The position numbers were made by a program, and so were the translations under genes. Positions 14,493 through 20,257 of a DNA stretch of 20,257 bases are shown here, piece by piece. Origin of the DNA: CAZDYP01 sp964509505 (GTDB lineage: Bacteria > Chloroflexota > Anaerolineae > JACRMK01); contig CAZDYP010000086.1 of the NCBI GenBank assembly GCA_964509505.1, forward strand, positions 1-20,257. Reading direction: 5' to 3'. The notes under the pieces were generated by a model. The model made no database searches. It was not told the DNA's origin and was given only the letters and a program-made list of their open reading frames with translations. Positions within the stretch are counted from its first letter, which is position 1. Every line of letters starts with the position of its first letter.

Positions 14493-16316
14493 TTGGCTAA
14501 GAAAAAAACGACCACACCAACTGAATCGCCACGCGCGTCAATGTCCATCGAACAATTGCAAGAGCTCCGTGATGCTTGGCTCGCGCAATGGCAAACTGCG
14601 CTCACCATCTGGAGCAAGTTCACGCGCCTGAGCGAGCCGCGTTGGTGCTTCACGCATGAGGATGCGGCGCGCGAGGGGCTAACGAGCAGCTTCGCGATGA
14701 TTCGCTTCGCCGACCTAGCCATCGTGATTGACTTCGAGGGCATCGTCACGAATCACGTCGAACCATTCGCGCGCGAAATTTTGGCGCACGAAATCGGCCA
14801 TCACGTCTATTGCCCTGCCGACCTCGCCGATCACGCGCGCATGTTGGCGCGGATGCGTTGGGGCTTGCCGACCCAAGAACACCTCGCAGGGTTCGTCGGC
14901 AACCTCTACACCGACTTACTGATCAATGACCGCTTGCAACGCAGCGCCGAGCTCGACATTGCGGGTGTGTATCGTGCGTTGGGTGGCAAGACCCAAGATC
15001 GCTTGTGGACGTTCTACATGCGGATTTACGAAATTTTGTGGAGCATTCCCAAAGGCACGCTGGCAACGGGCGAGATTGACGAACAGCTCGCAGGCGACGC
15101 GCATCTCGGCGCGCGGCTGATTCGCTCTTATGCGCACGATTGGTTGCATGGAGCAGGACGCTTCGCGGCGTTGTGCTTGCCTTATTTGACCGATGACAAT
15201 GGCGCGGCGATGCAAAAGTTACTCAAAGGCTGGCGCGACATGGAAGCGCCAAGCGGCGGCGCTGTACCAAATGGGTTGACCGATTTCGATGGCAACGAAC
15301 AAGCCGAAGCGATTCATCCCGCACTCGATCCCGAATTGACGGGCATCAATCCAGAGGACGTGGAAGCAGAAGAGGATGTGAAAGCGCCGCCTAGCATGGC
15401 GCAATCCACCGCAGGCAACCAAGCAGGACAACGGCGCGAACCATTTCAGTACGGCGAGATTCTCAAGAGCCTCGGCTTGAAACTGACCGACCATGAAATC
15501 GCGGTGCGCTATTACAAAGAACAGGCGACGCCACATCTGATTCGTTTTCCCGCGCGCATCCTTCCCGAATCCACCGAACCGCTCGCTGAAGGCTTGACCG
15601 AATGGGACATCGGCTCCGCGTTGGATGAGTTGGACATGATGCAGACGGTGCTGGTGAGTCCGCGCATCATTCCAAACTTGACGACGATGCAGCGCGTGTG
15701 GGGCACGACGCAAGGCTCGTTTCCAGAGAAGCAACCTTTGGATTTGGATTTGTACGTGGACTGTTCAGGCTCGATGCCGAATCCGCAAGTGTCGGTGTCG
15801 TATCTGACGCTCGCGGGCGCGATTATCTGCTTATCGGCGTTGCGGGCAGGCGCGCGCGTGCAGGCGACGTTGTGGAGCGGCGCGCGACAATTTGAAACGA
15901 CCAACGGTTTCGTGCGCGACGAACAAGACATCTTGCGCGTGCTGACGGGCTACATCGGCGGCGGCACCGCGTTTCCCATTCACATCTTGCGCGACACCTA
16001 TCAAGGTCGTAAGAAAAATGCGCGCGCGGTGCATATCATGGTCATTTCGGATGACGGCGTGACGACGATGTTCGACAAAGACGAAAAAGGGAATGTGGGT
16101 TGGGAGGTCGCGCATACAGCGCTGGCAAATGCGCGCGGAGGCATTACCTTAGTGCTTAATTCGTATGAGGGTTGGTTGAAAAAAGACGCTCACATGCAAC
16201 GGGCGTTAAATGAAGGTTGGAACGTGAGCCTCGTGTCGTCGTGGGATCAACTCGTCGCCTTTGCCAAGAAATTTAGTCAGATCACGTATAGCGATGAAAC
16301 CACAAGGAAGGTTTAA
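14493..16316 (+). CDS. Metallopeptidase-like plus C-terminal vWA domain protein
   Basis: This 607-aa protein combines a zinc-peptidase-like N-terminal half with a von Willebrand factor A domain. The motif HEIGHH at residues 99-104 (HExxH, H99/E100/H103) lies in an ILAHEIGHHVYCPADL helix. NLYTDLLINDRLQ about 50 residues later could give a third ligand. A Glu/Asp-rich linker (about 285-310) follows. The vWA domain starts near DLDLYVDCSGSM with MIDAS residues D423, S425 and S427, T492 in GGGTAF and D520/D521 in ISDDG; all are present, so metal binding is likely. The layout resembles DUF2201-type vWA proteins that pair with MoxR ATPases. TTG 14493 is the longest start, with GAGTGAG upstream; ATG 14541 is an alternative. 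It is presumed cytoplasmic and remodelled by the MoxR ATPase upstream. Confidence 0.82.
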   Translation: MAKKKTTTPTESPRASMSIEQLQELRDAWLAQWQTALTIWSKFTRLSEPRWCFTHEDAAREGLTSSFAMIRFADLAIVIDFEGIVTNHVEPFAREILAHEIGHHVYCPADLADHARMLARMRWGLPTQEHLAGFVGNLYTDLLINDRLQRSAELDIAGVYRALGGKTQDRLWTFYMRIYEILWSIPKGTLATGEIDEQLAGDAHLGARLIRSYAHDWLHGAGRFAALCLPYLTDDNGAAMQKLLKGWRDMEAPSGGAVPNGLTDFDGNEQAEAIHPALDPELTGINPEDVEAEEDVKAPPSMAQSTAGNQAGQRREPFQYGEILKSLGLKLTDHEIAVRYYKEQATPHLIRFPARILPESTEPLAEGLTEWDIGSALDELDMMQTVLVSPRIIPNLTTMQRVWGTTQGSFPEKQPLDLDLYVDCSGSMPNPQVSVSYLTLAGAIICLSALRAGARVQATLWSGARQFETTNGFVRDEQDILRVLTGYIGGGTAFPIHILRDTYQGRKKNARAVHIMVISDDGVTTMFDKDEKGNVGWEVAHTALANARGGITLVLNSYEGWLKKDAHMQRALNEGWNVSLVSSWDQLVAFAKKFSQITYSDETTRKV

Positions 16317-16344
16317 CACGAAGCCGCCAAGACACAAAGGTCAC

Positions 16345-16499
16345 TAAGAGTTTGTTTTAAAAGGGTATAATTGGGCGATTGGAAATCGCTGCAACCCATG
16401 GCGAAATCAGCCTACGCTGATTTCCGTACTCCGCATAGGCGGACTGGGTTATGTGTAGCCGCGAATTCAATTCGCATGGGCTTTTAAAACAACCTCTAA
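16345..16499. mobile_element. MITE-like element B: 16-bp terminal repeats, TAA duplication, four hairpins
   Basis: GAGTTTGTTTTAAAAG (16348-16363) and CTTTTAAAACAACCTC (16481-16496) are inverted ends with one mismatch. TAA flanks both sides (16345-16347 and 16497-16499), as expected for a 3-bp duplication of the kind some IS5-family elements make. The interior holds four hairpins in order: 16375-16389 (GCGATT/AATCGC), 16403-16424 (GAAATCAGC/GCTGATTTC, loop CTAC), 16430-16443 (TCCGC/GCGGA) and 16461-16475 (GCGAAT/ATTCGC). The linker TGCAACCCATGGCGAA between the first two hairpins is shared with element A in opposite orientation. It also carries a TATAAT at 16366-16371. It has no ORF. Confidence 0.7.
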
Positions 16500-16511
16500 G
16501 AAAACTGGGGC

Positions 16512-16592
16512 TTCTGGCTTTGATGTAGAACGCTCGTGGTGGATGGTCACATCCACCACGAGCATTCCACACTAAAATCGGTAGAGCCAGAA
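16512..16592. repeat. Long hairpin (14-bp stem, GTCA loop) with outer arms
   Basis: GCTCGTGGTGGATG (16532-16545) pairs perfectly with 16550-16563 around a 4-nt loop. Outer arms TTCTGGCT (16512-16519) and AGCCAGAA (16585-16592) are also complementary. Between outer and inner arm lies TTTGATGTAGAA, also found in the hairpin at 18838. Confidence 0.75.
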
Positions 16593-16639
16593 AACTTTGT
16601 GTTCTTCGTGTCTTGGTGTCTTCGTGTTGAAATTGGATC

Positions 16640-17227
16640 ATGAAAGAAGAAGGGCCTCCTCTCAACTCTCTCACCCGCCGCCTCGCGGAATGCCCGCCCG
16701 AATTTCTCGCGGAGCCACGCATCGGCAGCGCAGGCGCGGTGCATGTCGCTGCCGTCGTCGCCGATGTGTTGCGTGCGCTCGGTGGCAGCCCACTCACCGC
16801 AGCGCAAGCCGCACACTTTACAACGAAAGATGCGAAGGCGCAGCGCAATCGCTTGAGCATCGTGCTGATTGCGTGCTGGCTGTTGGCGGATCCGTGGTTC
16901 CAACAACAAAAGCGTTTTGGATCATCAGCCTACCAATTTTTGTCGGATGGGTTGCTCGAACTCGCGCAGCTCAACAAAGCGCCCTCATTCGTCAACGACC
17001 CCGACCGCCGTGAAGAGCTCGTACGGATGATGCTCAATCAACTCGAATTGCGTCCGCAAGGTGAAACCATCGCGCAAGCGCAAGACCGCCTGATGACGTT
17101 AAGCACTGCCGAGCGGCAGCGTGTCGTGCGCGCGGCCCGCGCCGCCGAAGAACGCGCCCGCGCCATTCGCGCGGCAATGGCGGAACAAGCGGCAAGAGAA
17201 GCGGCGGACAAGATGTCGCGGGAGTGA
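16640..17227 (+). CDS. Charged helical protein of the MoxR-vWA locus, unknown function
   Basis: This 195-aa protein has no named domain that I can identify. It is helical throughout. An N-terminal part (LTRRLAECPPEFLAEPRIG, VHVAAVVADVLRALGG) is followed by a segment with WLLADPWF and a motif DPDRREELVRMMLNQLELRPQGET. A C-terminal Ala/Arg/Glu-rich helix (AERQRVVRAARAAEERARAIRAAMAEQAAREAAD) is probably a coiled coil. The strong pattern suggests a conserved family that travels with MoxR-vWA genes, but this is an impression. It starts 323 nt after the vWA gene, most of that gap being inserted repeats, so the two may once have been closer. No clear ribosome site precedes ATG 16640. A structural or adaptor subunit is the most natural guess. 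Confidence 0.6.
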   Translation: MKEEGPPLNSLTRRLAECPPEFLAEPRIGSAGAVHVAAVVADVLRALGGSPLTAAQAAHFTTKDAKAQRNRLSIVLIACWLLADPWFQQQKRFGSSAYQFLSDGLLELAQLNKAPSFVNDPDRREELVRMMLNQLELRPQGETIAQAQDRLMTLSTAERQRVVRAARAAEERARAIRAAMAEQAAREAADKMSRE

Positions 17228-17228
17228 A

Positions 17229-17325
<97 letters not shown>

Positions 17326-17332
17326 GGTGCTT

Positions 17333-18670
17333 ATGACCGATTCTGATCGTTACCCTAACCTATCCACTCATGGCGAGCAACTGCTGAAGTGGCTGCGCGA
17401 ACATCCCAACGCGCCGCGTTTCACGGCGCAGTGTGGGCATCGTTTGACGCCTGCATATCTGGCGCGCGTCAATGCGTTTGAAGCGGAGCTGCGCGCGACG
17501 CCGATTGGCTGGGCGCATGGCGAGACGCCGCAATGGTTGTCGGATTTCGTCGAGCTGTGTTACGAAGATGTGCCATACTATCGGCGCGCCACCTTTGGCG
17601 CGCGCCCAAAGAATTTTTTTGACACGCCCACGCTCACACGCGCCGACATCGCCAAAGAGCCCTGGGCATTCGTGCCTGATTCGCAACCGTTGGATGGCTT
17701 GATTGTGCATTCGACTTCAGGCACGACGGGACACCCGCTTGACATCATCTCGCATCCCGTCGCAGGTGCGAGCTACCTGCCCATCTTCCGCAAAGCGTTG
17801 GAGGAGCGCGGCGTCACGCTGACGAGTCGGCGCGGACAAGTTGGCGTTATCCTCGTTGGCTATCAGCAGAAGGCATATACGTATCCATCGGTGATTCCGC
17901 AAATGGATGAAGCGGGACACCTCAAGCTCAATTTGCATCCCAACGATTGGCACGACCCTGCTGACCGCGCAGCATATTTGGATGCGTGCAACGCCGAGCT
18001 CTACACAGGCGACCCTGTGGCGTTTGCGGAGTTGTTGAAGTTGCCGATGCGGACGAAGCCCAAGGCATTACTCTCGACGGCGATGATGTTGACGGCGGGT
18101 TTGAAGCAACAACTCGAAGTGCGGTTCGTGTGTCCGGTGTTCGACCTCTATTCGATGAACGAAAGTGGACCTATCGCCATCGCCGATGCGGACGGCTTCA
18201 AGCTGTTGCATCACCGCTTGTATGTGGAAATTTTGGATGAGGAGGGCGCGCCGTGTCCACCAGGTGTGCGCGGCGAAGTGGTGATCACAGGTGGCTTCAA
18301 TCACTTCTTGCCACTGTTACGCTATCGCACCAACGACACCGCGAGCCTTGAGTTTCGCGGACGCTTGCCCGTGATCGTCGGCTTGCAGGGACGCAAAGCC
18401 GTGTTGTTCCGCAACGATACAGGACACATCATCAACAGTTTGGATGTGAACGTCGCGCTCAGACCATTCGCGTTATCGCAATTCGCGCTGCATCAGTCTG
18501 CCGATGGCGCATTGCATTTCCGCATGACGCCGTCGGGCATGAGCGAGACGCAAGTGCGCGAGGCGTTGGCGTCGGTGTTTGGCGCAAAGCAACGATTGGC
18601 TGTTGAAGAGGTGGAGACTTTCGGGGATAAGGTCATTCAATACACCAGTGAATTAGAGCTGTCAGTTTGA
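17333..18670 (+). CDS. PaaK-like adenylate-forming ligase (phenylacetate-CoA ligase family)
   Basis: This is an ANL-superfamily enzyme that activates a carboxylic acid with ATP, then normally transfers it to CoA. The 445-aa length matches PaaK rather than the longer acyl-CoA synthetases. Motifs are the phosphate-binding loop HSTSGTTGHPL (from residue 126), MNESGPIA (N276-E277, the A5 site) and LPLLRYRTND (R330-D335, the A8 hinge). The early LCYEDVPYYRR also fits the family. The acid is unknown; a PaaK-like protein away from phenylacetate genes often serves another acid. ATG 17333 is chosen because the 20 in-frame codons upstream are heptad repeat. The cytoplasmic enzyme follows the MoxR-vWA locus on the same strand, but a link is unproven. 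A terminator closes the unit at 18798. Confidence 0.82.
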   Translation: MTDSDRYPNLSTHGEQLLKWLREHPNAPRFTAQCGHRLTPAYLARVNAFEAELRATPIGWAHGETPQWLSDFVELCYEDVPYYRRATFGARPKNFFDTPTLTRADIAKEPWAFVPDSQPLDGLIVHSTSGTTGHPLDIISHPVAGASYLPIFRKALEERGVTLTSRRGQVGVILVGYQQKAYTYPSVIPQMDEAGHLKLNLHPNDWHDPADRAAYLDACNAELYTGDPVAFAELLKLPMRTKPKALLSTAMMLTAGLKQQLEVRFVCPVFDLYSMNESGPIAIADADGFKLLHHRLYVEILDEEGAPCPPGVRGEVVITGGFNHFLPLLRYRTNDTASLEFRGRLPVIVGLQGRKAVLFRNDTGHIINSLDVNVALRPFALSQFALHQSADGALHFRMTPSGMSETQVREALASVFGAKQRLAVEEVETFGDKVIQYTSELELSV

Positions 18671-18714
18671 GTTCAAATGGAAGTCGCATTTTGTTTGAGT
18701 GAAATCACCTTTAA

Positions 18715-18783
18715 CACAACAGCGAATGAAGGAAGAAGCGAAAGTGCGTCTATCATTCGTTTTTCCTCCAATTCGTTGTTGTG
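18715..18783. repeat. Imperfect inverted repeat downstream of the ligase
   Basis: CACAACA (18715-18721) and TGTTGTG (18777-18783) are complementary. The bases inside (CGAAT plus a purine-rich run, matched by a pyrimidine-rich run and ATTCG) extend the pairing imperfectly. Together with the terminator, hairpin and palindrome that follow, it accounts for most of the 381-nt gap at 18671-19051. Confidence 0.5.
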
Positions 18784-18797
18784 CTTTGCGCAAACAA

Positions 18798-18826
18798 AAA
18801 AACTCCTTCGCGCTGAAGGAGTTTTT
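18798..18826 (+). terminator. Rho-independent terminator, probably bidirectional
   Basis: ACTCCTTC and GAAGGAGT form a strong stem around a GCGCT loop. A run of A before it and a run of T after it extend pairing to 12 bp. T-tracts exist on both strands, so it can stop the plus-strand unit that ends with the ligase and the minus-strand ThDP gene. Confidence 0.88.
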
Positions 18827-18837
18827 GCGGTTCCACC

Positions 18838-18924
18838 GACTTTGATGTAGGAGGCGTCTCCAGACGCCGACTGTCAGTTGTTAGCATCTGGAGACGCCTC
18901 CTACGCAATTTCTACACCAAAGTC
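18838..18924. repeat. Long hairpin (18-bp perfect stem) with TTTGATGTAG outer arm
   Basis: GTAGGAGGCGTCTCCAGA (18847-18864) is the exact complement of 18887-18904. Outer arms GACTTTGATGTA (18838-18849) and TACACCAAAGTC (18913-18924) pair with one mismatch. The left arm alone can also fold (GGCGTCT/AGACGCC). The outer motif is shared with the hairpin at 16512. Confidence 0.8.
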
Positions 18925-18971
18925 AGCAGACCCGTTTTTGTTTAGATCAAATTCCAATTGAGTGTACAGCC

Positions 18972-19004
18972 AGACCTCACAGGTTTCTAAAACCTGTGAG
19001 GTCT
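18972..19004. repeat. Perfect 33-nt palindromic repeat (15-3-15)
   Basis: AGACCTCACAGGTTT and AAACCTGTGAGGTCT pair perfectly around a CTA loop. It has the same geometry as 1247-1279, and its right arm is identical to bases 1-12 of the window. It lies 48 nt past the end of the minus-strand ThDP gene. Confidence 0.85.
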
Positions 19005-19051
19005 CGAACCTGTACATCCAATCGGACACTGATCTAATCATCGTAACCGTC

Positions 19052-20257
19052 TCAAATCACCGCCTCAATCAAATTCGGTCCCGGCTCCTTCAAGAACGCC
19101 GCGAGCAGTTTGTTGAACTCCTCCAGATTGCTCGCGCGCGCGGCTGGCACGCCCATCCCCTGCGCCAACTGCACCCAATCCAGTTGTGGTTGCGTGAGGC
19201 TGAACATACGTTGCGCTTGCGGGCCCGGCTTCGGTCCCGCCCCCGTGCGCGTGTACTCGACTTGCAAGATGCGATACGCGCGATTGGCATAGATGATCGT
19301 CGTCACGTTCAACTGCTCGCGCGCTTGCGTCCACAATGACTGCAACGAATACGCTGCGCTGCCATCGGCTTGCAAATTCAACACGCGACGCTCAGGACAC
19401 GCGACTGCCGCGCCCGTCGCCAGCGGCATCCCATCGCCAATCGAGCCGCCCGTCAGCACCAGCCAATCGTGTGGCGGCGCGCCCGCCGTCGCCAACAGCG
19501 CGGGCAATCCTGATGTATTGGCTTCATCGGCGACGATACAATTTTCAGGGAACAACGCGGCGACCGCTTGCGCGATGGTGTGATGGTTGAACGCGCCCGT
19601 CGGCAGCTCAGGACGTTGCAAGGCTTGGGTCTTCGCAGGCATCGTTGCGCCCACCGCCTCTGCCAAACGCGCCAACACATCGGTCAGGTCGTGATGTGGC
19701 GACGCGAGCTCGTGAATCTGCGCCTCTTTGGGCGTGAGCCAACTGGGCGTGTTGGGATAGGCGAAGAAGCCGACGGGCGGTTGCGGTCCAATGAGAATTA
19801 GATGACGCACGCTCTTCAACGCTTCGATGGCTTGTTCTGGAAAATACGGCAGACGCTCGATGGGCACACGCCCCGCGCCACGCTCGATGCGGCTGAACGA
19901 GTTGGGCGTACACAAGCGCGCGCCCGTTTTCGCTGCGATGCGTCCCGCCTGAGACAACGCAGGTTCGCGTAATGCCGCGCCATTCATGTAGAGCATTGCA
20001 GGCTCACCTGAGCGCAACGCGTCTGCCACCTTGCGAATGAGTTGCTCGTCCACTTTTACGGGCTTGGGCGCAGGGCGCACCATCACATCGCCTTCGCATT
20101 CGTCCCACGTCGCATCGGCGGGCGTGATGAGCGTGGCGATTTGCCCGGGCGGTTGTTGCGCGGCGTGGATGGCGTCGGCAGTATCGGTGGCAATCGTCTC
20201 GACGCTGTGCGTGGTGCGAATCCAAGCCGAGACGGGTTTGGCGAAGCCGACGATGTC
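19052..20257 (-). CDS. ThDP-dependent enzyme, acetolactate synthase/benzoylformate decarboxylase type (partial)
   Basis: The reading frame stays open to the right edge, so the start is outside; 401 codons are visible. The codons before the internal GTG/ATG near 20086 encode GFAKPVSAWIRTTHS and similar text that fits the N-terminal pyrimidine-binding domain. They belong to the same protein, which does not start at 20086. A central Rossmann-like domain (LILIGPQPPVGFF) and the C-terminal ThDP domain follow. The latter has GGSIGDGMPLATGAAVACP and the cofactor motif ADGSAAYSLQSLWTQ ... IIYANRAYRIL, corresponding to the usual GDG-(25-30)-N with A for the first G. This variant is common in acetolactate synthase-like proteins of the benzoylformate decarboxylase subgroup. 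It may decarboxylate or ligate 2-oxo acids; the substrate is unknown. Confidence 0.88.
   Translation of the reverse strand, partial: DIVGFAKPVSAWIRTTHSVETIATDTADAIHAAQQPPGQIATLITPADATWDECEGDVMVRPAPKPVKVDEQLIRKVADALRSGEPAMLYMNGAALREPALSQAGRIAAKTGARLCTPNSFSRIERGAGRVPIERLPYFPEQAIEALKSVRHLILIGPQPPVGFFAYPNTPSWLTPKEAQIHELASPHHDLTDVLARLAEAVGATMPAKTQALQRPELPTGAFNHHTIAQAVAALFPENCIVADEANTSGLPALLATAGAPPHDWLVLTGGSIGDGMPLATGAAVACPERRVLNLQADGSAAYSLQSLWTQAREQLNVTTIIYANRAYRILQVEYTRTGAGPKPGPQAQRMFSLTQPQLDWVQLAQGMGVPAARASNLEEFNKLLAAFLKEPGPNLIEAVI

Larger units (their letters stand above)
16315..16628. repeat. Octad array arms (ACACGAAG type) enclosing other repeats
   Basis: Three 8-bp units of the ACACGAAG/CCGCCAAG type (16316-16339) begin at the TAA stop of the vWA gene. 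Four inverted units (CTTTGTGTT, then CTTCGTGT types) lie at 16595-16627. The 255 nt between the arms hold element B and a long hairpin. The outer array appears to have been split by later insertions. Confidence 0.7.

Noticed and set aside
16366..16371. TATAAT inside element B as a promoter for the 195-aa gene
   Set aside because: No -35 hexamer lies at a workable distance and the start codon is about 270 nt away past two hairpin structures.
20004..20225. Separate minus-strand ORF at the right edge
   Set aside because: The ThDP enzyme frame stays open through this stretch with convincing domain sequence, so the other frame is a shadow.

Overview
The window looks like chromosomal DNA from a Chloroflexota (Anaerolineae-like) bacterium. 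This is inferred from three things: the mix of lipoproteins with Thr/Pro-rich linkers, CUT1 sugar transporters and DUF4432/NUDIX genes; GC-rich codon use; and intergenic gaps packed with palindromes, heptad repeats and MITE-like elements. No rRNA, tRNA, CRISPR array or transposase gene was found. The taxonomy is an inference, not a match.

Layout. Positions 1-2400 hold two small unknown ORFs, a zinc-ribbon NUDIX hydrolase and a DUF4432 aldose-epimerase-like protein. A lipoprotein with a formylglycine-generating-enzyme-like fold (2495-3409) follows behind a good promoter. Positions 3727-7355 encode a CUT1 sugar ABC importer: a LysM-fused glucose/mannose-type binding protein and two permeases, with no ATPase gene nearby. 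An LppX-like lipoprotein follows (7447-8160). On the minus strand, an HpcH/HpaI aldolase and a D-lyxose isomerase form a two-gene sugar-metabolism unit (8455-9832), divergent from an unknown lipoprotein (9960-10688).

Positions 10993-17227 are the most interesting part. They hold a same-strand run of a MoxR-type AAA+ ATPase, a candidate toxin/antitoxin-like pair (nuclease-like protein plus DUF2283-like protein), a 342-aa two-domain protein with no named family, a 607-aa protein combining an HEIGHH zinc-peptidase motif with a C-terminal vWA/MIDAS domain, and a 195-aa charged helical protein. Together they look like a MoxR-vWA chaperone or conflict-type system with accessory subunits. A PaaK-like adenylate-forming ligase (17333-18670) follows and ends at a strong terminator. 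A ThDP enzyme of the acetolactate synthase/benzoylformate decarboxylase type enters from the right edge on the minus strand.

The intergenic DNA is a second story. Four families recur: (i) 31-35 nt palindromes with tiny loops; (ii) head-to-head heptad or octad arrays that begin at or near stop codons; (iii) long-stem hairpins bracketed by a TTTGATGTAG-like outer arm; (iv) two elements, at 10738-10922 and 16345-16499, with the same order of four hairpins and a shared linker. In family iv the stem sequences have changed with pairing kept, and the two copies carry unrelated terminal inverted repeats.
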